Below, one piece after another: positions 45,741 to 55,454 of a stretch of 64,000 nt of DNA. Each line of letters starts with the position of its first letter. Within the stretch, counting starts at the first letter, position 1. The notes under the pieces are model-generated. The model was not told the DNA's origin and made no database searches. It was given only the letters and a program-made list of their open reading frames with translations. The position numbers and the translations under genes were made by a program. Origin of the DNA: Rhabditophanes sp. KR3021 (taxonomy: Eukaryota > Nematoda > Chromadorea > Rhabditida > Alloionematidae); NCBI GenBank assembly GCA_963281155.1, contig CAUJLY010000001.1, positions 434,001 through 498,000 of the forward strand, in the 5' to 3' direction.

Positions 45741-46785
45741 ATGGTTAAATTGTAATAAAATGTGTAAACTACAAATAATTCGTTTCATTTTTAAATTAAG
45801 GCCTTCTTTATGAACATTTCCAACCAGTCATTTATATAAGACTCAATTATTTCGTTGCAATTAATTAATATGTTGATGACCATTTAAAGGGAGGTGTTGG
45901 GTGTGTATGTGTGTGGACTCTTCTTCTGGTTTGATGATTCGAATTGATTCTTAATATTGGTATCGCTTTAATCTAAATGGGAGTTGGATTGTGTATAAGT
46001 ATTCAAATTCAATAGCTTTTACTTTACTTGTTGCTTATTGTTTTGTTAATTTTATCATATTTGTTATAAATTAACTAAAAGGAATTGTAATTAAATGCCT
46101 TTTAAACTTGACTTTAGTTGGGTCTTCTTTGCAGGATGTCTTTTTATCTTAGATGATTTTTAATAAGCCGATTCATGTATTATATGAAGGTGTAGACTAT
46201 TTGAATCTAAAAATGCAAGGTTCTCCAAATATCCAGTGTAAGAAAGATGTTGAAGGAGGGAGTCTACTTTTGTGTTAGAACATTTTGTTATTATAATGGG
46301 ACAAGTTTGGATCTTCAAACAAGCAAATTAGGGGATTGGTATTAAATATAGTACTTTATTAAATAACCCTTTGAAGGTTAACACTGACTTAAGAAACCTC
46401 GATAATGTATATTGTATCTAATATTAAGTTTCTTCATTAATAAATGCAGTGTGATATATGAACAACATTATTTGTGAGGAGCTCGCACACATATAATCGG
46501 AAATGTTTTCATAAAAACATGACCAAATCAGTGATACTTAATAAAAAATATATGACTACCTTTAAATCAAGTTGGACATACATTTTTATCTTATAAAGTA
46601 TTTTATCAGCATGTAAACGTGACATGAAACTGATTGGGGAATCGTGTGCATTACCTTGTCTCAAAACAAAAAAAGCGCCCGTTCAGCGAGAACATGGATA
46701 AGGTAGTCCTTCTTTTTGCTTAGTGTATATAAGGATTACAGTCCTTCCTATCCATTCATTTCGATCTTTACACAGCAAATTTTTA
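45741..46785 (+). other. spacer; TATA box at 46726-46734 of the next gene
   Basis: AT-rich sequence with no gene visible. TATATAAGG lies 60 bases before the ATG at 46786. Confidence 0.5.
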
Positions 46786-47197
46786 ATGTCTAGACAAACA
46801 GATACTTATCAAAAAAGTGGTGCTTTCGCCAGCAACGTCAAAGAATGGAAGCCAAAAGGTAAAAAAGTGTATATTACATCAAACTATGTGGATGTCCCTT
46901 ATCAAAGTAAGTTTTGTTTGTCTTTAATTATAGAATGACTTTTTAGGTAACTCTCTAATTGGCAGTAATTTGACGTCTAAAAAAGTCAATCAAAAAACAA
47001 CTACTCTCAAAACAATCACCAATCTGCCTTCTCTCAAATCTGAGTCTCAAACTGCTGCCACTACTCAATCCGTCCCAACTATTAGTTGGGTGGAACAAGG
47101 GAAAAACGTGAGTCTAGTTAAACCTGTTCCTGGGTTTTCAAATATTAATGTTTCACCCAAACATGCTGAATCAAAGAATCCATGGATAAAAAAATGA
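46786..47197 (+). CDS. hypothetical small basic protein, 123 aa
   Basis: Exons 46786-46906 and 46947-47197 join in frame (YQ/S). The chain is basic, Ser/Thr-rich and without a signal peptide or membrane segment: SGAFASNVKEWKPKGKKVY near the start, SLIGSNLTSKKVNQKTTTLK in the middle and a C-terminal NPWIKK. It looks unstructured, as in RNA-associated or adaptor peptides, but I recognise no family. A TATA box upstream and a clean intron support a real gene. Confidence 0.65.
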
Positions 47198-47848
47198 TTA
47201 CGAGTCAGTAATGTAGTGTGGCGATCATTTTATTACGTCTTCCTTTAAAGAGCTTTACTACTCTTAAAATGTTTAAATGATCATCTTTAATTTTGTGTTT
47301 TCATTAAATAAAATTGATTTGTTTACAAAATGCTTCATTTGACATCACTTTAAATATTTTGCATTTCGATTTTACCAAAGAGCAACGTCTAAACTTTCAA
47401 ATACACATACCTAAATGGTTGGTTGAGTATCACGACACGTAAAGCTGGCATTGCTTTCTTAATTCCAAAACAGTTGCAAGCGATCACCTTTCTAGCTAAA
47501 TATCTAGATGAAGCCAAAAGATATCTCCAATTCTAAGTAACATTTAAACTCACTATCCCTTTAAACAAATTCCATAATTTTGTGGATTTAAATACTTAGA
47601 TTAAAGAATATGAAATAGAGATGTGAAACGTGTTCTTGCAAACTAGCCAGCTGATACAAAGCCATGGTCATGCCTTAATCAAATTTAAATTGGCTGCTTT
47701 GTCCAAAAACAATACCTTAAATATAACAATCATATAAACATTTCATTTCAACTACCATCTACTTGATTAGTGACCAAATAATAGACCGCATACCACAAAA
47801 ATAACTAAAACTAAACAAGGGTCTAATTTCTATATAAAACACAAAAAA
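47198..47848. other. spacer
   Basis: No gene visible; an AATAAA at about 47307 may be the polyadenylation signal of the preceding gene. Confidence 0.5.
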
Positions 47849-47919
47849 TGCGTCCGCCGGGAATCGAACCCGGGTCGCCCGCGTGGCAGGCGAGCATTCT
47901 ACCACTGAACCACGAACGC
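47849..47919 (-). tRNA. tRNA-Gly (anticodon GCC)
   Basis: The minus strand folds as a 71-base cloverleaf: acceptor GCGTTCG pairs with CGGACGC (one G-U), the D arm has GTGGTTCAGTGGTAGAATGC (A box), the anticodon GCC is at 47887-47885 and the T arm has GGTTCGATTCC (B box). Discriminator A at 47849 is followed on the minus strand by a run of T, the Pol III terminator. No intron. CCA is not encoded, as usual in eukaryotes. Confidence 0.97.
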
Positions 47920-48187
47920 TTCCCATTTAAATAAGGGATCTTTTCCAGGATGTAAATAAAGAAGTTAACATATTTCAGGGAAAAAAAAGGAAAGATTAGG
48001 GATACCAACTCAATTTATATGTAATTCCAATTTGCACAATAAATGAATTCTAATTTGGGTTTACCTTCGTTGACTCAATCATTTTATCCAGGATTTAGAT
48101 TTTCAAGAGTTCGATTTCAAATATGGCGGTTTGTTAGTTAAACTAAATTCATTGACAATCCCCATTACGACGCTTTATCATTTTCTA

Positions 48188-48364
48188 ATGACTTCTATCA
48201 GTAAAAGTTTGTCCCAGCTATTTCAAGACGATTCTTTTTTATTGTGGTGCAAATGTGAAGAGTCACCCCGACAATTATTGGAAAAGCGTTTACTTGTTTG
48301 GATATTTTATTCCGTAGTATTGTATCTAGTCGCATTGATATTTGGTTCCATTATTCATGTCTAA
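48188..48364 (+). CDS. possible 58-aa tail-anchored ORF overlapping the TFIIF beta start
   Basis: From the ATG at 48188 a frame encodes a short soluble part (SLSQLFQDDSFLLWCKCEES) and a C-terminal membrane segment (LLVWIFYSVVLYLVALIFG). The frame is open further upstream to about 48065 without another ATG, after an acceptor-like TATCCAG at 48091. Its stop TAA at 48362-48364 overlaps the TFIIF beta ATG at 48357 in a different frame. It may be a real membrane peptide expressed from the same transcript, a regulatory upstream ORF, or chance. No family recognised. Confidence 0.35.
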   Translation: MTSISKSLSQLFQDDSFLLWCKCEESPRQLLEKRLLVWIFYSVVLYLVALIFGSIIHV

Positions 48365-49217
48365 AAGATCTAACGTCGACACAACAGATGCCAACAAAGG
48401 CCTTTGGCTGGTCAAAGTACCTCGTTACTTGTCAGATATCTGGAAAAAAAACCAAGGCCAAAAAGTGGGAACTTTCGATGCATGGGAAGATGGGAATGGA
48501 GTGAGGCAGTGTAGAGTGATGAATTTGGCTCAATTCAAGCGTGAGATGGATGAAGAAAAGCCAGAGACAGTTTCGGTTAATGCGATGAATTTGATCCAGA
48601 CGCAAGAAGTTCTTAAGCCTACTGACGTTCAGTATATTCCTATCAATAGATCTAAAAGCACGAGACTCTTTAATGCGGATGAGATTCCGGTCGAGCACAA
48701 ATTCTCTATCCGCAAAATTACTGACCAAACGATGTTTGTTTTGAATGAGGATAAGAGCCACCTGGAGGAGAACAAAAATTTGATGTCTGGCAAGTTAGCT
48801 ATTCAAGGCAGATGTTTGTCTCGAGCTGAGATAGTTCCCCCAGAAACTGCCAAGTACATGAAAATGAAAATTGCACAAATCAGAAGTTCAGCCAACCCAA
48901 TGCGTTCTTCTATCAAACTTGATTCACACATCCTAAAGGTAGCTAGACCTGTAGCCAGACAACAAGAGCAAATTCTCCGTGAAAAGGCCAAAAAGTCACA
49001 AGGCAAAACATATCGGATGGAAAAAGATGAACTGCAGAATGAAATTTTCAAATGCTTCGAACAACATCAATACTTCTACCAAAAAGATCTCGCCAAAAAA
49101 CTTGATCAACCCGGGAACTTTGTGGGGGAAGTCCTTAATGAGATTGGCATCTTTAATAGTCAGCCTCCGCACAAGGGAATGTGGGAATTGAAACCAGAGT
49201 ACCGCAGCAACTACTAA
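48357..49217 (+). CDS. GTF2F2: transcription initiation factor IIF subunit beta (TFIIF beta / RAP30)
   Basis: A single exon of 286 residues. The N-terminal dimerisation domain has GLWLVKVPRYLSDIWKK and SGKLAIQGRCLSRAE, a linker follows (RPVARQQEQILREKAKK), and the C-terminal winged helix has IFKCFEQHQYFYQKDL, LNEIGIFNS and the near-invariant end WELKPEYRSNY. RAP30 pairs with TFIIF alpha and brings RNA polymerase II to promoters. I chose ATG 48357 (MSKRSN) over the upstream in-frame codon because the family begins a few residues before LWLVKVP. The length fits the family (about 250-290). Upstream ORF overlap is described separately. Confidence 0.95.
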   Translation: MSKRSNVDTTDANKGLWLVKVPRYLSDIWKKNQGQKVGTFDAWEDGNGVRQCRVMNLAQFKREMDEEKPETVSVNAMNLIQTQEVLKPTDVQYIPINRSKSTRLFNADEIPVEHKFSIRKITDQTMFVLNEDKSHLEENKNLMSGKLAIQGRCLSRAEIVPPETAKYMKMKIAQIRSSANPMRSSIKLDSHILKVARPVARQQEQILREKAKKSQGKTYRMEKDELQNEIFKCFEQHQYFYQKDLAKKLDQPGNFVGEVLNEIGIFNSQPPHKGMWELKPEYRSNY

Positions 49218-49413
49218 TCTTATAATAATTCTCTTTTTATGATTCACTATTATTTTTGTATTTTAATTGTCAAAGGCATCTCATTATGTAATTTAATTTA
49301 CTGCCTATAATTACCATTTCTTTGACTAAATTGAAGAGTGTGTTTGACCAAATGTTTGCTGACATTTTAATACTTCGATTAATGTAAATTTAATGTATAT
49401 ATAAAATTAAGAC

Positions 49414-49836
49414 ATGGAAGCTTCCGATGGCTCAAAGGTCCGTCTAGACAAGCGCTTCAACTGGGTAGGTCCCCCAAACAGACTTTCAAAAATCAGACCC
49501 ATCAAACTGAAGGTTCCGGAGAATGAAACAGAACTAGAAAGATCCTACACCAAGTCCCGGGAACAACTAAACGAATGGAACTCCAAATTCTGGGAAACAC
49601 ACAATCTCCACTTCGAAGAACGTCGAAACGACTTCATCAAGAAGCGAAGAAAAGAAATCGGCAAACTAAATGATGTCACATCCTCGGACATGTCAATCTT
49701 TTACAAAAAATTCCTCAACCAAGAGTACCTTAACCTCAAACAATACAACCAAACCTGGTACATCAAAAATTTACAACTAATTTGGCCGGCCTTGAAGGTT
49801 AATGTAATCAGATTTGGGCGATTTTTTAGGAAATAA
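49414..49836 (+). CDS. coa8: cytochrome c oxidase assembly factor 8 (COA8/APOPT1)
   Basis: A single exon of 140 residues. The COA8 family motif order is complete: FNWVGPPNRLSKIRPIKL, VPENETELERSYTKSR, WNSKFWETHNLHFEERR, FIKKRRKE and DMSIFYKKFLN with a Tyr/Trp-rich YNQTWYIKN end. COA8 is a mitochondrial matrix protein that protects cytochrome oxidase assembly from oxidative stress. A mitochondrial targeting peptide is not obvious: the start is short and mixed in charge. AATAAA at about 49876 is a likely polyadenylation signal. It lies 200 bases downstream of TFIIF beta on the same strand. Confidence 0.9.
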   Translation: MEASDGSKVRLDKRFNWVGPPNRLSKIRPIKLKVPENETELERSYTKSREQLNEWNSKFWETHNLHFEERRNDFIKKRRKEIGKLNDVTSSDMSIFYKKFLNQEYLNLKQYNQTWYIKNLQLIWPALKVNVIRFGRFFRK

Positions 49837-50356
49837 CAAACTGGTTTAGGGATATGTAGATTTGTTGTGTTTGGAATAATAAAGGAACTTTTGATTGTTA
49901 TACTTATTATTTGGTTTAAGTGGGGAAAGTAACTTTTTAGTAGTTGTGTTTGTTGGTGTGTGCACGTTGCATTCGTCTTTTTAGTGTTGTTCAACATCAC
50001 CCTTCCAAAGCATTTTCGCTTTAAAATGGGGGATCAAAGTTTGTTGAGTAACTTTTAGATGATAAAGAAGTAGAGCGGTGTTGGGAATTGTTTCAATATA
50101 TTGTATATTATTATTCACTTCCAGATTTAAACTAAATAGCCCATCAACTATACTTATTGTTATTTTGGTGCAAATTTAAATAATTTATTTACACACTTCT
50201 ACATGTGCAATGAATTAAGGCATAAAGTTTAAAAAGAAACTCTATTATTAAATTCAAACAGTTTACATTGTTTAAAGTGCAAGAGTATCTAAGGCGGTAT
50301 CAACAAAATAATATATTTATATTTGCTGAATGATTTAGTTTTATAATTTATTCTAA
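49837..50356. other. spacer
   Basis: AT-rich with no gene visible; includes the promoter of the xylosyltransferase gene. Confidence 0.5.
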
Positions 50357-52816
50357 ATGAACATGATAACCAAAAAATTGTTTATATGGAAGTATATATT
50401 TGTGTCTATAGTCTTTCTGGTAGTATGTAATAGTCTGTTATATTTGACTTTTTTTGGAACTAATCTGGATGATTTCGAACAACCTACAACTTCCACTATA
50501 TTTAAACGGGAAACTTGTGATGGTATGAATAATAGTTTGGCATTAAGTTCATTAAGCAGGATGAAGAGTGATGTTTGCAAAGAGAAGGTAAATGAATTTG
50601 TTTGTGGAAAACAAATAGTCCCTATGTTATCTAACTCTTGTGGTTATTTCGGTAAGTAATTTGGACATAACATTTGTTTCACCTTAATTTAGACCCAACT
50701 CACAAGGGTTCATATCTAGGATGTTTCAAGGATACCAAGGCAAAGAGAGTATTAACCTCATTTGAATTTAATTTTGCAGACAATACACCCACAAAATGTA
50801 TTCGTAACTGTCTCTTAGCCGGTTATTCATATGGGGGTGTTGAATTTGAAAGGGAATGTTTTTGTGGAGAGGATTCAGATGTCAAGAATAAGGACACTTT
50901 AGTTGAATTACCAAAGGAAAATTGTCTCAAGTACAGATGTCCACAGGATAAAGAATTGTCTTGCGGTGGATTCGAGGCAATCGCTATATATTCAACAGGT
51001 CTAGCAACAATAAAAAAGGAGAATCCTGTTTACGTTGATTTAGACTCACCGAACCATCACCTAACGACAACAACTTCTTTTGGTCTTAAAACGGAAATCA
51101 AAATTTTGTTTTTGCTTCAATTAAATGGGCGGAATGACAGGCAAGTGAAACGTATGCTCAAAGCCGTCTATTCACCCAAACATTACTATGTCGTTCATGT
51201 TGACAAAAGACAAAGTTACATGCATCAAAAGATGAAGAAACTTGAAACAATATTGCCTAATTTGGTGGTTTCTTCAAAGAAATGGAGCACCATTTGGGGT
51301 GGTACCAGTCTGCTGGAAATGTATTTGACTCTAGTTGGAGATCAGATTGATAAAGATTGGGATTACGTTATCAATATGAGTGAAAGTGATTTCTTGGTCA
51401 TGGGAATGGACGAGCTTGAGGCCCAATTAATTGAAAATAATGGAAAAAGCTTTCTCAGTAGTCATGGAAGTAATGCAGGCAATTTTATAAAAAAACAAGC
51501 ATTCTATTACAAATTCATGGAATGTGAAGATCGTATGTGGCGTGTGAATGAGAGAAAATGTGTTTCCCGATAATATGTTTATTGATGGTGGAAGTGATTG
51601 GATTGTCATACACAAAAGCTTGATGAAATATGCTTTGTCAAATGAAGTCTTGCCAGTTGAATTGAGAAATTTGTTTGAATCTGTATTGCTGCCATTGGAA
51701 AGTTTTTTCCACACTTTAGTTTACAATTCGAAGTTTTGTACAGAAGTGAAGTCTAAAAATTTGAGACTAACTTATTGGAATAGAAAGCAAGGTTGCAGAT
51801 GTGCAAAACTAAAGAAGATAGTTGATTGGTGTGGTTGTTCGCCGTTAGTTTATCGTGAAAAGGACATTCCAATAATTAAGTTAGAAAAAGTCAAGTCAAA
51901 GGCCACGTATTTTTCAAGGAAATTTGATGACATCCTTGACATCCGAGCCATTCATTTTGCTGAAAAGCAAGCTATTCGAAATCGAAAACATATTGAAAGA
52001 ATCATTTTAGATCGTCATCAAAGCTATAATAGCAGTTGGGTTAATTTGTTTGATCGTGAATGTGATGGAAAGGAAAGCATGTTATTAGAAAGATGGGTTT
52101 CTAGTTTACTTGAATTTGATAACAATTGCAACTTGGAATCAATTAACAGTATTAGTGGTTATAAGGGAAATGCAGAGGCAAAAGTTTTGTTGGTAGTTGA
52201 GTTGGTGGCAAAGTGCAGAGAGGGTTCAAATAAATTAGAGTTGTTGGTTGAGTATTTGCAAGATGCTGAACGTCAACCAAATGTTCTCAATACTGGATTC
52301 AAATTAAGCAATATTGAATTTGGTTTAAACTTAGATTACAAAGAAGAAATCTTTAGAGATTTTTTAAATCTGCTAAAACCAACTGGAACGCCGTTCTTTT
52401 TACTTGATTGGATGTTGATGGAAGGAAAAAATGCCAAAACTAGCCCCCAAATTTATGTTGAATGGTATGATGGAAAAGGCGCCCTGATAGTTAGCCAAGA
52501 GGTCCATGCCTACGACAGTATATTTTCCAAGCAACATACTTTCCTCGAACTGGAATTATACCCTCACTCATACCCAGGAATCTGGCAAATAATTATCAAA
52601 AATAAAAAAGAAGGCTCAGTTTTGGGGAAAGCTTCTTTTCCTGTATTTAATGAAAACAATGAAACATCCGTCCATGTATTAACAGACAAATTTTATCGAG
52701 TCCTTGATAGTTGTAAAAATAACGGTTGTTTAAATAAGGCATGGAGCAGTCAGTTTCCTGATCCTAAGAGCGATATCAAGCATGGATGGGATGAGAGTCT
52801 TTCTTACATAATCTAA
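50357..52816 (+). CDS. sqv-6: peptide O-xylosyltransferase (GT14); one-base frameshift
   Basis: Exons 50357-50651 and 50693-52816 give about 805 residues if one base is dropped. A type II anchor (WKYIFVSIVFLVVCNSLLYL) is followed by a WSC domain (about residues 105-198, LGCFKDTKAKR to CGGFEAIAIYSTG), the GT14 domain (about 232-453: FLLQLNGRNDRQVKRML, YYVVHVDKRQ, WGGTSLLEM, DWDYVINMSESDF, then IDGGSDWIVI and LPLESFFHT) and the C-terminal Xylo_C region. The enzyme puts Xyl on Ser of proteoglycan cores, the first step of chondroitin and heparan synthesis in the Golgi. The frame changes at AAAA 51555-51558, between RMWRVNER and VFPDNMFIDGG, inside the catalytic domain, so error or a null allele must be considered. 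Confidence 0.92.
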
Positions 52817-53795
52817 AGATATAAGTATTTATTAATTTTTCGTTTGTTGAATAAATTTATTTTAAAAGTATAAATCGAATCCTTTGTTTTAATAACAATA
52901 TTGCACGCCAATTTTGGGAAGCGACATTGATTATGATTAGTCATACTTGCAAATTGCTAGTCCTTATTTCAAAAAGGACCCCACACATTGGTAGAACATT
53001 CTATTATCCGTTGTTATCAGTGGAAAATAGTTTTATCTTCAATATAAGTATATTACAAAATATGTTAGCACCTTATCAAGCCTGTAATTATGACAGTATG
53101 CTTCAAAAGGATTAGGAATAAGACTATTTCCTTTTGATTTTTTCAAAGACGATGGTACAGTTGTTGTTGATAACATAAGGAAGATTGATATCAAAGGACT
53201 GGACTATTCTGTCGAAATATTCAAGAAATGGAATGCTTTTCACAATAAATAAGCATCACATGTTACGCTTCTTAAATTAATAATCATATTTTACATCTTT
53301 TAAATTGATAATCACATTTGGTTAAAAAATTAATGTTAAAAAATAAGAGATTTCAAAATATATACATATTCTTTAGTTTGATATTTGAACTTGTCCAATG
53401 CACCCAAGGGATAGCACAAACTCACGACAAATTTTTGTTACATTTACGTTAAAATATAAACTACACTGTATGTGCACCTATAAAGGAAAAAGGTTGGGCA
53501 GCCAAAGGATGACGATTTTATCACGTTGTGTGCACATTTTGTGTTCATAGAATTTTGGATTTATTATCTAAAAAACGAAATATTTGAACGGGGCGTGAAA
53601 CGGTAAGGATGATGCAAATGTACCTCCAACAAAAGATCGTGTAATGTTGAGAGATTTAGAGACAATTTTTGTTGATATTTTTCTTTTTTAAAAGTTCATA
53701 ACTCAGATAAGCAATATCTAAATTAGTATAAATAGGGGCAAAAGGCTATTGCAGATATATCAGTTCACTGAGTTAACAGATTAATACTACTAAAA
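52817..53795. other. spacer with an orphan terminal exon; TATA box at 53727-53735
   Basis: Plus strand 53097-53252 reads, after an acceptor-like GACAG, as 51 residues ending in a stop: GLGIRLFPFDFFKDDG, then KIDIKGLDYSVEIFKKW. It looks like the last exon of a gene whose front part is missing, and I cannot name the family. TATAAATAG at 53727-53735 serves the metallothionein-like gene. Confidence 0.4.
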
Positions 53796-54674
53796 ATGGA
53801 TGCTTTTAAGTCTATCACAGCTTTAAACAAATGCGGATGTATTGCTACCGAAGGTTTAAGATGCACTTGTGGACCATCATGCTCTTGCGACTGTGGATGC
53901 AAAACCGATGGCTCAAGATGTACTTGTGGAGAAGCCTGCTCTTGCAACTGTGGATGCAAAACTACCGAAGGTGTAAGATGTACTTGTGGACCATCATGCT
54001 CTTGCGACTGCGGATGTAAGACTAAAGGAACAAGATGCACCTGCGAAGAAGCTTGCTCCTGTAACTGTGGATGCAAAACCAATGGATCAAGATGTACTTG
54101 CGGACCATCATGCTCATGTAGCTGTGGATGTATGACTAAAGGAACAAAATGCATCTGCGAAGAAGCTTGCTCTTGCGACTGCGGATGTAAGACTAAGGGA
54201 ACAAGATGTACTTGCGGAGAAACCTGCTCTTGTAGCTGTGGATGCATGACTAAAGAAACAAAATGCATCTGCGGAGAAGCTTGCTCTTGTAGCTGTGAAT
54301 GTATGACTAAGGGAACAAGATGCACTTGCGGAGAATCATGCTCTTGTAGCTGTGGTTGTAAAACTGATGGATCAAGATGTACCTGTGGACCATCATGCTC
54401 TTGTAGCTGTGGATGTATGACTAAGGGAACAAGATGCACTTGCGGAGAAACCTGCTCTTGTGACTGCGGATGCAAAACCGATGGATCGAGATGCATCTGC
54501 GAAGAAGCTTGCTCTTGCAACTGCGGATGTAAGACTAAAGGAACAAGATGCACTTGTGGAGAATTATGCGATTGCGATTGCAGATGTAAAACCGATGGAT
54601 CAAAATGCACTTGTAGCTGCGCTTGCAAGACTAGCGGATCCCGTTGTATCTGCGGACCAAACTGTCAATGCTGA
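53796..54674 (+). CDS. metallothionein-like protein of 15 tandem Cys-rich repeats
   Basis: A single exon of 292 residues. After MDAFKSITALNK the whole chain is 15 units of 19-20 residues on the plan C-x6-C-x-C-x3-C-x-C-x-C-G, for example CKTDGSRCTCGEACSCNCG. About 30 per cent of residues are Cys, mostly as CxC pairs, and aromatic residues are nearly absent, the hallmark of metallothioneins. No signal peptide, so cytosolic metal (Cd, Cu, Zn) binding is the likely role. Variants alternate (CKT / CMT; GPS / GEA / GET), showing past unequal crossing-over. It is far longer than the 60-75-residue metallothioneins of Caenorhabditis. A TATA box lies 61 bases upstream; no intron. Confidence 0.85.
   Translation: MDAFKSITALNKCGCIATEGLRCTCGPSCSCDCGCKTDGSRCTCGEACSCNCGCKTTEGVRCTCGPSCSCDCGCKTKGTRCTCEEACSCNCGCKTNGSRCTCGPSCSCSCGCMTKGTKCICEEACSCDCGCKTKGTRCTCGETCSCSCGCMTKETKCICGEACSCSCECMTKGTRCTCGESCSCSCGCKTDGSRCTCGPSCSCSCGCMTKGTRCTCGETCSCDCGCKTDGSRCICEEACSCNCGCKTKGTRCTCGELCDCDCRCKTDGSKCTCSCACKTSGSRCICGPNCQC
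53834..54650 (+). repeat. tandem coding repeat, about 57-60 bp unit
   Basis: Fifteen copies of a unit around TGTGGATGCAAAACCGATGG encode the Cys-rich repeats. Third-position changes between copies show the array is not brand new, though neighbouring copies such as 54110-54180 and 54400-54450 are very alike. Confidence 0.85.
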
Positions 54675-55454
54675 GTACAGACTCTAACAATGAAAATGCC
54701 GTGAAATTTTTTTTATCCAAGTTATCACATTTAACTAAATGATTTAATTTGCCTAATTATATAATTACTCATGTTGTTGGCTAGCGTTTTCATTGAAATA
54801 AAATGAATGATTCATCATGTACATTAATACTGTTTAAGGAAATCGTTTAAGTATTCTTTGATTTTTGACCACTCTGCTTGTCTTCTTTTTTAATAATACT
54901 TACTGCGGAGTCTAAAGCAATAACCTTATAATATTATTGAGTACTTAACAACATGCGTGTACTCTGATAAAATATTAATTTACAAGTAATTTGTATGATA
55001 TTTATGTATACATAATAAATGTAATTATTAATCGCTCTAATAAAAGTTAGTTTCAAATGTGTTTTGTTGTTATTTGCAATTGTCTTTTAATTAATTCTAA
55101 AATTATCTAAATAGATATGTAAACATTTTTTAAATAACTCTTGCTGACAGAGGTAAGGTCTATCAACAATGTGACGCTTGAGTCATGTGAAATATAAAAT
55201 CATTAGCAACTTCTTTTCTTACTAAAGCAGATAGTTCAATTCAGTGCAACATGTACTATTGAATCATCTAAATTGCGGAACAAGTTATGTAGAAAATGAA
55301 CGTGAAGCTAATTTATTTAGTCTTTTAACATTGAATTACTTATTATTTCAATTGCCTATTTATGCACATAGTGCCTGCGAAATATAATATGCTCATAGAA
55401 CATCAAATTAATATTTTTATTAAATTAAACAAAATCGAAAACATTTATAATAAT
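54675..55454. other. spacer
   Basis: AT-rich, no gene visible; AATAAA at about 54798 may end the metallothionein-like transcript. Confidence 0.5.

Noticed and set aside
47823..48008. Minus-strand ORF of 61 codons covering the tRNA
   Set aside because: It runs straight through the tRNA-Gly gene; the chain CHAGDPGSIPGG is the well-known false translation of a tRNA-Gly.
53765..54628. Long minus-strand open frame (287 codons, Gln/His/Pro-rich) opposite the Cys-repeat gene
   Set aside because: It is the mirror of a codon-periodic repeat: one repeat unit without antisense stops keeps the whole frame open. The sense frame has the metallothionein-like pattern, a start with TATA box and a natural stop.
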